Notes: generated from the sequence alone by a model not told the origin. A stretch of 64,000 nt of DNA from Cellulomonas sp. URHD0024 (GCF_000426185.1 NZ_AUEW01000011.1:62001-126000); one strand, 5' to 3'; shown: positions 35,956 through 44,827, numbered from the stretch's first letter. A program made the numbers and translations.

Positions 35956-37086
35956 TCACCGGCCTGCCGGCGAGAGCCCCAGTGACCGCCCTGCCAGGCC
36001 ACGACGCCGTGCTGCGAGAGACCGCGCCACGCCGCGCAACACCTCGGCAGCCGGCGAGTCCGGTTCCGACAGCACCACCGGGTAGCCGCCGTCGCCGGCT
36101 TCTCTCAGACGCGGGTCCAGGGGAACCTGCCCGAGAAGGGGAACCTCGCTCCCTGTGAGGTTCGAGAGGTTGTCGGCCACCCGCTGGCCGCCGCCCGACC
36201 CGAACAGCTCGAGCCGCGACCCGTCCGGCTGCGCGAGCCAGGACATGTTCTCCACCACGCCGACCACGTTCTGCCGCGTCTGCACCGCGATCGAACCGGC
36301 GCGCTCCGCAACCTCCGCCGCAGCGACCTGCGGCGTCGTGACCACCACGAGCTCGGAGCTGGGCAGCAGCTGGGCCACGGAGATCGCGATGTCGCCGGTG
36401 CCGGGCGGCAGGTCGAGCAGCAGCACGTCCAGGTCACCCCAGAACACGTCCGCGAGGAACTGCTGCAGCGCGCGGTGGAGCATGGGACCCCGCCAGACGA
36501 CCGGCTGCCCCGGCGGCACGAACATCCCGATGGACACGACGAGCACGCCGAACGCCTCCGGCGGCAGCAGCATGTCGTCGACCCGGGTCGGCTGGCGCGT
36601 CACGCCGAGCATGCGGGGGATCGAGAAGCCGTAGATGTCCGCGTCCACGATGCCGACACGCAGGCCGTCTGCCGCCATCGCGACGGCGAGGTTGGCCGTG
36701 ACGGAGGACTTGCCCACGCCGCCCTTGCCCGACGCGATCGCGAACACCTTGGTCAGCGACTGCGGCTGAGCGAACGGGATGACCGGCTCGGCGCCGGGAC
36801 CGCGCAGGAGCGTGCGCAGGTCCGCGCGCTGCTCCGCAGACATGACGCCGAACACCACGTCGACGGTGGCGACGCCGTCCACCGCCGCGGCCGCCGCAGT
36901 CACGTCCCTGGTCAGCGTGTCCTTGAGGGGGCAGCCGGGGGTCGTCAGGTCGATCCCGATCCGGGCGTGGCTGCCGGTCAGGTCGATCGAGCGGACCATG
37001 CCCAGGTCGGTGATCGGTCGTTTGATCTCCGGGTCGAGCACGCCTGCCAGGGCGGCACGGATCGCGTCGGTCAACAGGTCGGACAT
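35956..37086 (-). CDS. mrp: Mrp/ApbC family P-loop ATPase (iron-sulphur carrier type)
   Basis: The 376-residue protein has an N-terminal MIP18/DUF59 domain (residues 1-90; VLDPEIKRPITDLGMV) and an Mrp ATPase domain with the deviant Walker A SGKGGVGKSSVTANLA (near residue 118), VDADIYGFSIPRML, and LDLPPGTGDIAISVAQ. The CxxC that binds the cluster in many Mrp proteins is absent: the region after VGVVENMSWL reads AQPDGSRLELFGSGGG. Some actinobacterial relatives also lack it as far as I recall. TACGAT six bases before the ATG indicates a leaderless start. Confidence 0.92.
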   Translation of the reverse strand: MSDLLTDAIRAALAGVLDPEIKRPITDLGMVRSIDLTGSHARIGIDLTTPGCPLKDTLTRDVTAAAAAVDGVATVDVVFGVMSAEQRADLRTLLRGPGAEPVIPFAQPQSLTKVFAIASGKGGVGKSSVTANLAVAMAADGLRVGIVDADIYGFSIPRMLGVTRQPTRVDDMLLPPEAFGVLVVSIGMFVPPGQPVVWRGPMLHRALQQFLADVFWGDLDVLLLDLPPGTGDIAISVAQLLPSSELVVVTTPQVAAAEVAERAGSIAVQTRQNVVGVVENMSWLAQPDGSRLELFGSGGGQRVADNLSNLTGSEVPLLGQVPLDPRLREAGDGGYPVVLSEPDSPAAEVLRGVARSLAARRRGLAGRSLGLSPAGR

Positions 37087-37092
37087 GCCCCC

Positions 37093-37098
37093 ATCGTA
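37093..37098 (-). promoter_or_regulatory. leaderless -10 TACGAT for mrp
   Basis: Minus-strand TACGAT, six bases, then ATG 37086, in the 28-base gap after the DUF1003 gene. Confidence 0.5.
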
Positions 37099-37114
37099 GG
37101 TGGGCCCGCGCCGC

Positions 37115-37675
37115 TCATCCGCCGTCGCTCGGACGCTGCGTCCGACGCGACTTCTTCGAGTCCTTGGACCTCGGCTCCGCGTCTGGATCCGCGCCGACGT
37201 CGCGGTCGGCGAGCATGTCCTCGAGCAGTGCCCGCAGCTCCGAGCGGACGAAGTCGCGGGTGGCGACCTCGGACAGCGCGATGCGCAGAGCCGCCATCTC
37301 GCGGGCCAGGAACTCCGTGTCGGCGAGGTTGCGCTCGGAGCGCTGGCGGTCCTGCTCGGCCTGGACCCGGTCGCGGTCGGTCTGCCGGTTCTGCGCGAGC
37401 AGGATGAGCGGCGCGGCGTACGACGCCTGGAGCGACAGGACCAGGGTGAGGGCCGTGAACCCGTTGGCGGCCTGGTCGAAACGCAGGTGCTCCGGCGCGT
37501 AGACGTTCCACCCGATCCAGAGGATGCAGAACAGGGTCAGGTAGATGATGAACCGCGGCGTGCCCAGGAACCGGGCGATGCTCTCCGAGATCTTGCCGGA
37601 GGCGTCCTCGTCGATCTGCGGGCGGCGGATCAGGACGCGTCGGGTCTCCCGTGGGGTGTCCAGGCGGTCAGCCAC
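37115..37675 (-). CDS. DUF1003 family membrane protein
   Basis: The 186-residue protein has two transmembrane helices (about residues 42-62 and 74-95: FIIYLTLFCILWIGWN and LTLVLSLQASYAAPLILL) followed by a charged coiled-coil-like region (QNRQTDRDRVQAEQDRQRSE) typical of DUF1003, and a Lys/Arg tail. Function is unknown; the family is often next to Mg-transporter-like genes, as here. The GTG start lies inside the last codons of the upstream CBS-domain gene (8-base overlap), so the two proteins are co-translated and may act together. Confidence 0.88.
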   Translation of the reverse strand: MADRLDTPRETRRVLIRRPQIDEDASGKISESIARFLGTPRFIIYLTLFCILWIGWNVYAPEHLRFDQAANGFTALTLVLSLQASYAAPLILLAQNRQTDRDRVQAEQDRQRSERNLADTEFLAREMAALRIALSEVATRDFVRSELRALLEDMLADRDVGADPDAEPRSKDSKKSRRTQRPSDGG

Positions 37676-38942
37676 GGCTCACCCCCAGCTGGTCCTCGTC
37701 GTCGGTCTCGCGCCAGTCCTCGGGCAGCAGGTGGTCGAGCACGTCGTCCACCGAGACGACGCCGAGCAGACGCTTCTCGGCGTCGACGACCGGCAGGGCC
37801 AGCAGGTTGTACGTGGCGAGCTGCCGCGTGACGGCGAGCAGCGGGGCGCCGACCGGCAGCGCCTCGATGTCGGTGTCGATGATCGACCCGATGGCCTCGT
37901 GCGGCGGTTCGCGCAGCAGCCGCTGCAGGTGCACGACGCCGATGAAGCGACCCGTCGGCGTCTCCAGCGGCGGCCGCGCGACGAACACCATCGAGGCCAG
38001 CGCGGGCGTCAGGTCCTGGCGACGCACGTGTGCGAGGGCCGCGGCGATCGGTGTCTCCGGGCCCAGGATCACCGGTTCGGTGGTCATCAGGCCACCGGCC
38101 GTGTTGTCCTCGTAGGCGAGCAGCCGTCGGACGTCGCGAGCCTCCTCGGGCTCCATCAGCTCCAGCAGCTCGGCCTGCTGGTCGTCGGGCAGCTCCCCGA
38201 GCAGGTCGGCCGCGTCGTCGGGCTGCATGGCCTCCAGGACGTCGGCTGCGCGCGTGCGTGCCAGGCCCTGCAGGATGCCGACCTGGTCGTCCTCGGGCAG
38301 CTCCTCGAGCACGTCGGCGAGCCGCTCGTTGTCCAGCGCGCTGGCCACCTCGAGCCGTCGCGTCAGGCCGAGGTCGTGCAGCACGTCGGCGAGGTCGGCC
38401 GGCTTGAGGTCCTCGTACTGCGCGAGCATCAGCTCCGCACCCTGCGCCGCACTCGGCTGCGCGAGCCCCACGACCTCGTCGACGGAGACGAGCACGGTCT
38501 CGCCGCGCCGGCGCAGAAGGCCGGAACGGCCCACGGGGCGACGGCGGACGAACACCTTGGAGACCACCCAGTCGCCGTTGCGCTGCAGCTCGATGGCGAC
38601 GTCCTCGATGCTCGCGACACCCGTTCCGTCGACGAACTCGACGGTGCGGTCCAACAGCTCACCGACGACGAGGGTCTCGAACGCGCGCTGCTCGAAGCGA
38701 CGCATGTTGACCAGGCCGGTCGAGATCACCTGCCCGGAGTCGATCGACGTGACGCGCGTGAGAGGCAGGAACACGCGGCGACGACTGCCGACCTCGACGA
38801 CCAGCCCGACGGCCCGGGGCGCGCCTTTGAGGCGCACCAGCACGACGACGTCGCGCACCCGTCCCACCTGGTCTCCGAGGGGGTCGAACACGCTCGTCCC
38901 GGCAAGGCGCGCGACGAAGACCCTGGTCCCGACGCTGCTCAC
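37668..38942 (-). CDS. MgtE N-domain / CBS-pair protein without membrane part
   Basis: The 424-residue soluble protein has two PRC-barrel-like stretches at the N-terminus (VFDPLGDQVGRVRDVVVLV and LVVGELLDRTVEFVDGTGV), an MgtE_N helical repeat domain (residues 200-285, LKPADLADVLHDLGLTRRLE and similar), and two CBS motifs to the C-terminus. It thus resembles the cytosolic Mg-sensing part of MgtE, but the five-helix channel is missing. The overlapping DUF1003 gene encodes two helices and could supply a membrane partner. GTG 38942 has TAGGCT seven bases upstream. Confidence 0.85.
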   Translation of the reverse strand: MSSVGTRVFVARLAGTSVFDPLGDQVGRVRDVVVLVRLKGAPRAVGLVVEVGSRRRVFLPLTRVTSIDSGQVISTGLVNMRRFEQRAFETLVVGELLDRTVEFVDGTGVASIEDVAIELQRNGDWVVSKVFVRRRPVGRSGLLRRRGETVLVSVDEVVGLAQPSAAQGAELMLAQYEDLKPADLADVLHDLGLTRRLEVASALDNERLADVLEELPEDDQVGILQGLARTRAADVLEAMQPDDAADLLGELPDDQQAELLELMEPEEARDVRRLLAYEDNTAGGLMTTEPVILGPETPIAAALAHVRRQDLTPALASMVFVARPPLETPTGRFIGVVHLQRLLREPPHEAIGSIIDTDIEALPVGAPLLAVTRQLATYNLLALPVVDAEKRLLGVVSVDDVLDHLLPEDWRETDDEDQLGVSRG

Positions 38943-38949
38943 GCCGGTC

Positions 38950-38955
38950 AGCCTA
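38950..38955 (-). promoter_or_regulatory. leaderless -10 TAGGCT for the MgtE_N/CBS gene
   Basis: Minus-strand TAGGCT, seven bases, then GTG 38942. It would drive this gene and the overlapping DUF1003 gene. Confidence 0.5.
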
Positions 38956-39051
38956 GACCGGAGCCACGGCATAGACCTGACACCGACGCCCGGTGTTCCA
39001 CGGACCGTCACCGGGTGGTCGCTCGAACTGCGGTGGGGAGAGGATGGCGGT

Positions 39052-39702
39052 ATGTCGTTCTCCGGCTCGAACCGTCCCCCGGGCGTCCCGACGCAGCCAC
39101 AGGGTGAGACCGTCGCCGCCTACGACACGTACCTGCAGGCGCAGCGAGCCGTCGCGCACCTCGCGGACAAGGACTTCCCGGTGCAGCTCGTCACGATCGT
39201 CGGCACCGACCTGCGGATGGTCGAGCGCGTCACGGGACGGCTGTCCTACCCGCGCGCCGCCCTCGGGGGGTTCCTCACCGGTGCGTGGCTCGGGCTGTTC
39301 GTCGGGCTCCTGCTCACGCTGTTCTCCACCGAGGGGTCCGGCACCCCGATCTTCTCGGCGATCGTCATCGGCGGCGGGTTCGGCATGCTCTTCTCGGTCG
39401 TGACGTACTCGCTGACGCGCCGCCGCCGCGACTTCACGTCGACCAGCCAGATCGTCGCGTCGTCGTACGCGTTGCTGTGCCGGGGGGAGCAGGCGAACAG
39501 GGCACGCAACCTGCTGCGCGAGATCGGCGGCGTGCAGGGCGGCTGGTTCGGGCAACCCGCCGCCACCCCCGCCGTCACCACCACAGCACCGTCGGGTCCA
39601 CCGGGTGCGTTCCCGCCTGCGGGGCCACCGCCCCCTGTCGACGACGCGCCGCGGACCTCGCCGCCGACCGCACCACCGACTCCGCCGAGCGAACGGCCCT
39701 AG
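39052..39702 (+). CDS. general-stress-protein-like membrane protein with proline-rich tail
   Basis: The 216-residue protein starts with a GSP17M/YflT-like domain (VAAYDTYLQAQRAVAHLADKD, then VQLVTIVGTDLRMVERV), then two hydrophobic segments (residues 68-90 and 95-118) and a Pro/Thr/Ala-rich tail (residues 165-216). Function unknown. GGGGAGAGG lies nine bases before the ATG. The last 128 bases overlap, antisense, a small minus-strand gene. Confidence 0.8.
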   Translation: MSFSGSNRPPGVPTQPQGETVAAYDTYLQAQRAVAHLADKDFPVQLVTIVGTDLRMVERVTGRLSYPRAALGGFLTGAWLGLFVGLLLTLFSTEGSGTPIFSAIVIGGGFGMLFSVVTYSLTRRRRDFTSTSQIVASSYALLCRGEQANRARNLLREIGGVQGGWFGQPAATPAVTTTAPSGPPGAFPPAGPPPPVDDAPRTSPPTAPPTPPSERP

Positions 39703-39841
39703 CCGCGGCCCGGTGGCGGATGCGCGCGGCCCGACGCTCTGCGTACGTCAGCGGCGGCTCGGTCGTCGGCGCATCAGGCAGGGCGCTGCGGATCTCGCCG
39801 TGCGCGATCCTCGAGAACAGCAGAGCAGAGAGTCCTTCCAT
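39575..39841 (-). CDS. small basic protein, antisense-overlapping, unknown function
   Basis: 88 residues starting MEGLSALLFSRIAHGEIRS, then PPLTYAERRAARIRHRAAAR and an Arg/Ala/Ser helix rich in basic residues. A GGGAGG ribosome binding site lies six bases before the ATG, the best argument that it is real. It lies 74 bases downstream of the aminopeptidase P gene on the same strand, and its 3' half overlaps the tail of the convergent stress-type gene. I do not recognise a family; nucleic-acid binding is possible from charge alone. Confidence 0.5.
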   Translation of the reverse strand: MEGLSALLFSRIAHGEIRSALPDAPTTEPPLTYAERRAARIRHRAAARAVRSAESVVRSAARSAARRRQGAVAPQAGTHPVDPTVLWW

Positions 39842-39915
39842 CACGTGCCTCCCGGTGCGAGCGGGACGCGGATCGTCCCTGCGCCGGTGTGACGCGCGAT
39901 GGTCGGGCCGTTCGA

Positions 39916-41439
39916 CTACTCGGAGCGAAGTCCGGCCATCCAGGCCTCGACGGCGGAGGGGTCCCTCGGCAGGGCCGCCGAGAGGTTCTCGTTGCCGTCC
40001 GCCGTGACGAGCACGTCGTCCTCGATGCGCACCCCGATCCCGCGGTACTCCTGCGGCACGAGCAGGTCGTCGGACTTGAAGTAGAGGCCCGGCTCGATGG
40101 TGAACACCATGCCCGACTCGAGAACGCCGTCCAGGTACAGCTCCGCCCGGGCCTGTGCGCAGTCGTGCACGTCGAGGCCGAGGTGGTGGCTCGTCCCGTG
40201 CACCATCCAGCGACGGTGGTGCTGGTTCTCCGGCAGGAGCGAGTCCTCCGCGGACACCGGGAGCAGCCCCCACTCGAAGAGCCGCTCGGCGATCACCTTC
40301 ATCGCCGCGGCGTGCACGTCCCGGAACCTGGCACCAGGCACCGCGGCCGCGAACCCGGCGTCGGCGGCGTCGAGCACAGCCTGGTAGACCCGTCGCTGCA
40401 CCTCCGTGAACGTGCCGTCGATAGGCAGCGTCCGCGTGATGTCGGCGGTGTACAGGGAGTCGATCTCGACGCCCGCGTCGATCAGGACCAGCTCGCCCTC
40501 GCGCACCCGGCCGTCGTTGTCCGTCCAGTGCAGCGTCGTCGCGTGCTCGCCGGCGGCGGCGATCGTCTCGTAGCCGACCGCGTTGCCCTCCTCGCGCGCG
40601 TGCCCGAGGAACGTCCCCTCGATCACGCGTTCACCGCGCGGGTGCGCTGTCGCGGCCGGCAGGCTGCGCACGACCTTCTCGAAGCCGTCGATCGTCGTCG
40701 CGACGGCGAGGCGCAGCTGCTCGATCTCGTACGCGTCCTTCACCAGCCGCAGCTCCGAGAGCGCCTCGGCGAGCACCTCGTCCCGGACGCCTGCCTGCTC
40801 GGCCGCTCGGATCTCCTCGACGACCGCCTCGATCGCCTCGTCGACCTCGGGCACCACCCGCAGCTGGACGCCGTCCTCGCCGACGTCCTTGGCGAGCGCG
40901 TCGCGCAGGTCGTCGATGTGGGCCGTCCGCACGCCGGTGAGCGTCTCGATGTCCTCGAGCGTCGGGCGGGCGCCCACCCAGAACTCGCCGTAGCGGCTGT
41001 CGGAGAAGAACTCCTCGGTGTCCCTGCCCGCCAGCGGACGGATGTACAGGACCGCCTGGTGCCCGCTGCCGTCGTCGCCCGATCCGTCCGCGACGGGATG
41101 CAGGACGAGCACCGCGTCCGGCTCCTGCTCGACGCCGAGACCCGTGAGGTGTGCGAAGGCGGAGTGCGGGCGGAACCGGTAGTCGGTGTCGTTGGAGCGG
41201 ACCTTGAACGTGCCCGCCGGGATCACCAGACGCTCGCCGGGGAAACGGCCGGAGATCTCGGAGCGACGGCTCGCCGTGGCGTCCGCGGCCGGGCCGCGCG
41301 TCACGCTCGACGCGGGGCGTTCTCCCCAGCCCGAGGTGATGAACCGGAGGAACTCCGCCGACGACGGTCGCTGGGACCGGTTCGTGCCGCGATCCGCCAG
41401 GGGCTGCTCGGACGTGCTCTCCTCGCTCATGGACTCCAT
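39916..41439 (-). CDS. pepP: aminopeptidase P family Xaa-Pro peptidase
   Basis: Removes N-terminal residues before proline. The 507-residue protein has an N-terminal creatinase-like domain (FPGERLVIPAGTFKVRSNDT) and a C-terminal pita-bread metallopeptidase domain with all metal ligands: VLIDAGVEIDSLYTADITR (two Asp), HGTSHHLGLDVHD (His), FTIEPGLYF (Glu), RIEDDVLVT (Glu). Two starts are possible, ATG 41439 and ATG 41430; both lack a clear ribosome binding site. The small basic gene follows it. It is divergent from the PHP gene. Confidence 0.93.
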   Translation of the reverse strand: MESMSEESTSEQPLADRGTNRSQRPSSAEFLRFITSGWGERPASSVTRGPAADATASRRSEISGRFPGERLVIPAGTFKVRSNDTDYRFRPHSAFAHLTGLGVEQEPDAVLVLHPVADGSGDDGSGHQAVLYIRPLAGRDTEEFFSDSRYGEFWVGARPTLEDIETLTGVRTAHIDDLRDALAKDVGEDGVQLRVVPEVDEAIEAVVEEIRAAEQAGVRDEVLAEALSELRLVKDAYEIEQLRLAVATTIDGFEKVVRSLPAATAHPRGERVIEGTFLGHAREEGNAVGYETIAAAGEHATTLHWTDNDGRVREGELVLIDAGVEIDSLYTADITRTLPIDGTFTEVQRRVYQAVLDAADAGFAAAVPGARFRDVHAAAMKVIAERLFEWGLLPVSAEDSLLPENQHHRRWMVHGTSHHLGLDVHDCAQARAELYLDGVLESGMVFTIEPGLYFKSDDLLVPQEYRGIGVRIEDDVLVTADGNENLSAALPRDPSAVEAWMAGLRSE

Positions 41440-41460
41440 CTTCGCACCGGGGCCCACCGC

Positions 41461-41466
41461 TACCGT
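41461..41466 (+). promoter_or_regulatory. leaderless -10 TACCGT for the PHP gene
   Basis: TACCGT, six bases, then GTG 41473. Confidence 0.5.
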
Positions 41467-41472
41467 GGGGTC

Positions 41473-42315
41473 GTGCGCATCGACCTTCACACCCACTCCA
41501 CCGCGTCCGACGGCACGGAGGCGCCCGGGGAGGTGCTCGCGGCCGCTGCCGCCGCAGGCCTCGACGTCGTCGCACTGACCGACCACGACACCACCGTCGG
41601 GTGGGACGAGGCGTCCGAATCGGCGCGTCGGCACGGGATCGACCTCGTGCTCGGCACCGAGGTGTCGGCGCGCGCCCACGGCATCAGCATCCACCTGCTG
41701 TCCTACCTGCAGGACCCTTCGCACAGCGCCCTGACGGCCGAGCTCGACAAGACCCGGGACGCGCGTGTCGGTCGAGCACGCGCGATGGTCGAGCTGCTCG
41801 CCCAGGACTACCCGATCACGTGGGACGACGTCGTCGCGCAGTCCCACGACGCAGTCGTCCTCGGCCGCCCCCACATCGCAGACGCCCTCGTCGCGCGCGG
41901 GATCGTGCCTGACAGGAACGCCGCCTTCGCCCGCCTCCTGCGTGCGGACGGTCCGTACCACGTGCCGCACTACGCCCCCGCCGGGGTCGACGCCGTGCGG
42001 GCGATCCGGGCGTCGGGCGGTGTGCCCGTCTTCGCGCACCCGGGCGCCGACGCGCGTGGGGAGGTGGTGCCCGACGCCGTCTTCGACGCCCTTGCCGACG
42101 CCGGTCTGGCCGGGCTCGAGGTCGCCCACCGGGACCACAGCCCCGCGCAGCGTGCCCGCCTGACGGCGATCGCCCAGCGTCTCGGCCTGTTGGTGACCGG
42201 GTCGAGCGACTATCACGGGTCCGGCAAGTCCAACCGGCTCGGGGAGAACCTGACCGACCCTGAGGTGCTCGCGGCGATCGAGGACCAGGGCACGACGAAG
42301 GTCGTACGGTCGTAG
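41473..42315 (+). CDS. PHP domain phosphoesterase
   Basis: The 280-residue protein is a PHP metal-dependent hydrolase: IDLHTHSTASDG at residues 3-14 (first metal His pair), VVALTDHDT, GTEVSA, VFAHPGA, and a late SSDYHGS. The group includes 3',5'-nucleotide phosphatases/RNase AM-type enzymes (YciV), which is the likeliest role. The open frame runs far upstream without similarity; GTG 41473 is supported by the TACCGT hexamer. MarC follows after five bases, suggesting an operon. Confidence 0.88.
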   Translation: MRIDLHTHSTASDGTEAPGEVLAAAAAAGLDVVALTDHDTTVGWDEASESARRHGIDLVLGTEVSARAHGISIHLLSYLQDPSHSALTAELDKTRDARVGRARAMVELLAQDYPITWDDVVAQSHDAVVLGRPHIADALVARGIVPDRNAAFARLLRADGPYHVPHYAPAGVDAVRAIRASGGVPVFAHPGADARGEVVPDAVFDALADAGLAGLEVAHRDHSPAQRARLTAIAQRLGLLVTGSSDYHGSGKSNRLGENLTDPEVLAAIEDQGTTKVVRS

Positions 42316-42320
42316 AGCCC

Positions 42321-42944
42321 ATGGACACAGTCATCGACTGGCAGCTGTTCGGCTCGGTCTTCATCACGCTCTTCGTGATCATGGACCCACCTGGCACCGT
42401 GCCGATCTTCCTCGGGCTGACCGCCGCGATGACCCGCCAGCAGCGCAACCGGGCCGCCCGGCAGGCCGTGCTGGTCGCGCTCGGCGTGATCGTCGCGTTC
42501 GCGCTGTTCGGTCAGAAGCTCCTCGACTACCTCCAGATCACGCTGCCCGCCCTGCAGGCATCGGGAGGTCTGCTCCTGCTGCTCGTCTCCATGGAGCTGC
42601 TGACCGGGAAGATGGAGCAGCCGCAGCCCGCGGGCGACGGCCGCGTCAACGTGGCACTGGTCCCGCTCGGGACGCCGTTGCTGGCCGGCCCCGGGGCGAT
42701 CGTCGCGGCGATGGTCTTCGTGCAGCAGTCCGACCAGACCGCTGCCGACTGGGTGGCGATCGCACTCGGCGTCTTCGCCGTGCACGTGTGCCTCTACCTG
42801 GCCATGCGGTTCGCCAACGTGATCCACCGGGTGCTCGGCGACGGCGGCACCATCCTGGTGACCCGGATCGCCGGCCTCCTGCTCGCGGCCATCGCGGTCC
42901 AGCTCATCGCGAACGCCGTGGAGGCGTTCATCAAGGCTGCGTAG
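42321..42944 (+). CDS. MarC family integral membrane protein
   Basis: The 207-residue protein has six hydrophobic segments arranged as two halves and the family segment FVIMDPPGTVPIFLGLT near residue 19; the second half has VPLGTPLLAGPGAI. MarC proteins were once linked to multiple antibiotic resistance, but that role is not established. The start lies five bases after the PHP stop, so translation is coupled. Confidence 0.9.
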   Translation: MDTVIDWQLFGSVFITLFVIMDPPGTVPIFLGLTAAMTRQQRNRAARQAVLVALGVIVAFALFGQKLLDYLQITLPALQASGGLLLLLVSMELLTGKMEQPQPAGDGRVNVALVPLGTPLLAGPGAIVAAMVFVQQSDQTAADWVAIALGVFAVHVCLYLAMRFANVIHRVLGDGGTILVTRIAGLLLAAIAVQLIANAVEAFIKAA

Positions 42945-42977
42945 CGGCGGCGACGGCGCCCTCCCGTGCACCGGGCG

Positions 42978-43026
42978 ACGACGAACGGGCACGCACTCCG
43001 CTGTGGAGCACGTGCCCGTTGGTCGT
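42978..43026. terminator. bidirectional hairpin between marC-like and helicase genes
   Basis: Arms 42978-42993 and 43011-43026 pair with one mismatch; an inner CTCC/GGAG stem lies between. It is between convergent genes. Confidence 0.8.
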
Positions 43027-43036
43027 GGTGCTGGTG

Positions 43037-44827
43037 TCAGGCGTCCGTGGACGGAGCCGGTGCCGAGCTCTCCGTGCCCGCGCTGGCGCCGCTGCGCGTG
43101 CGACGGCGGTTCCTGCTGCGACGGGCACCCGCGGCCGGGCCGGTGCCGGGCTCGCCGCTGACGTTCGCCGTCGAACCGGTCGTGCTGTCAGCCGACGACG
43201 CGTCGGTCGTCGCGCCACCCTCGCCGCCCTGGCCACGGCCGCGGCCACCGCGGCGACGCCGCGAGCCGCCCTCGCGGGGCTCGCCGTCGGCGGACTCGGG
43301 ACGCGGTGTGCTCGTGCGCGGCGTGGACGAGCCGGCCCGCGAGCCACCGTTGCCAGGAGCGCTGCTGCCGGAACCGCCCGACCGGTGGTCGTGGCCGGAC
43401 GGACGCGTGCCGCCGCCCCGCTTGCCGGTCTCGCCGAGGTCCTCGAGCTTCTCGGCGCCGAGCCCCTCGCGGGTCTGCTGCGACTTGGGCAGGCGGCCCT
43501 TGGTGCCGGCGGGGATGTCGAGGTCGGCGAACAGGTGCGCCGAGCTGGAGTACGTCTCGACGGGCTCGGGGATGCCGAGGCCGAGCGCCTTGTCGATGAG
43601 GCCCCAGCGGGGGATGTCGTCCCAGTCGACGAACGTGACGGCGGTCCCCTTGGCGCCCGCGCGGCCGGTGCGGCCCGTGCGGTGCAGGTACGTCTTCTCG
43701 TCCTCGGGGCACTGGTAGTTGATGACGTGCGTGACGGCCTCGACGTCGATGCCGCGGGCGGCCACGTCGGTGGCGACGAGGACGTCGACCTTGCCGTGCC
43801 GGAACGCGCGCAGGGCCTGCTCGCGGGCACCCTGGCCGAGGTCGCCGTGCAGCGCGCCGGCGGCGAAGCCGCGCTCGATCAGGTCGTCGGCCACCTTGGC
43901 GGCCGTCCGCTTGGTGCGGGCGAAGACGATGGTCAGGCCGCGGCCGTTCGCCTGCAGGATCCGGCTCAGGAGCTCGACCTTGTCCAGCGCGTGCGCACGG
44001 TAGACGACCTGCTTGATGTTCTTGACCGTCTGGCCGTCGTCGTCGGGGTCGGCGGCCCGGATGTGGGTCGGCTGGGTCATGTACCGGCGGGCCATCGCGA
44101 CGACCGCGCCCGGCATGGTCGCCGAGAAGAGCATCGTGTGACGGCTGGCCGGGGTGGCGCTCAGGAGGGTCTCGACGTCGGGCAGGAAGCCGAGGTCCAG
44201 CATCTCGTCGGCCTCGTCGAGCACGACAGCCTTGACGCGGGACAGGTCGAGGTGGCGCTGCTTGAGCAGGTCGATCATGCGGCCGGGCGTCCCGACGACC
44301 ACGTCGACGCCGCTGTTGAGCGCGGCGATCTGCGGCTCGTACGCGCGCCCGCCGTAGACCTGGAGCACGCGCACGGCACGGCGGGAGCTCATCGTGGCGA
44401 GGTCGCCGGCCACCTGCACCGCGAGCTCGCGGGTGGGGACGACGACGAGCGCCTGCGGCTTGCCAGGCTCGGGCAGCTGGTCGTAGCCCTCCTCGCCGGG
44501 GGCGACGACGCGGTGCAGCATCGGCACGCCGAAGCCGAGCGTCTTGCCGGTCCCGGTCTTCGCCTGGCCGATGATGTCGTGGCCGGACAGTGCCACGGGC
44601 AGGGTCATCGCCTGGATGGGGAAGGGGTGGGTGATCCCGGCGTCGGCCAGCGCCTGCACGATCTCGGGGCGCACGTCGAAGTCCGCGAACGAGGCCTCGA
44701 CGGCCTGCACGGAGGACCAGGTGTTCTTGAGCGGGCGGGACATGGGCGCCGCCAGGGCAGACACCTGGTCTGCGATCTGGTCGGGCATGTCGTCGGGCGC
44801 GGTCGGGCTGATGTCGGTCGTCGTCAC
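43037..44827 (-). CDS. DEAD-box ATP-dependent RNA helicase
   Basis: RNA helicase of 596 residues, probably for ribosome assembly or RNA turnover in the cold or under stress. Motifs in order: Q motif (FPIQAMTLPVAL), I AKTGTGKT, Ia PTRELAVQVA, Ib TPGRMIDLL, II VVLDEADEML, III FSATMP, V DVAARGIDVEAVTHV, VI HRTGRTGRAG. A C-terminal Gly/Arg/Ser-rich tail of about 150 residues, low in complexity, likely binds RNA. GTG 44827 is chosen because GAAGAG lies eight bases upstream; the frame stays open to a GTG at 44923, so a 32-residue longer form is possible. Confidence 0.93.
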   Translation of the reverse strand: MTTTDISPTAPDDMPDQIADQVSALAAPMSRPLKNTWSSVQAVEASFADFDVRPEIVQALADAGITHPFPIQAMTLPVALSGHDIIGQAKTGTGKTLGFGVPMLHRVVAPGEEGYDQLPEPGKPQALVVVPTRELAVQVAGDLATMSSRRAVRVLQVYGGRAYEPQIAALNSGVDVVVGTPGRMIDLLKQRHLDLSRVKAVVLDEADEMLDLGFLPDVETLLSATPASRHTMLFSATMPGAVVAMARRYMTQPTHIRAADPDDDGQTVKNIKQVVYRAHALDKVELLSRILQANGRGLTIVFARTKRTAAKVADDLIERGFAAGALHGDLGQGAREQALRAFRHGKVDVLVATDVAARGIDVEAVTHVINYQCPEDEKTYLHRTGRTGRAGAKGTAVTFVDWDDIPRWGLIDKALGLGIPEPVETYSSSAHLFADLDIPAGTKGRLPKSQQTREGLGAEKLEDLGETGKRGGGTRPSGHDHRSGGSGSSAPGNGGSRAGSSTPRTSTPRPESADGEPREGGSRRRRGGRGRGQGGEGGATTDASSADSTTGSTANVSGEPGTGPAAGARRSRNRRRTRSGASAGTESSAPAPSTDA

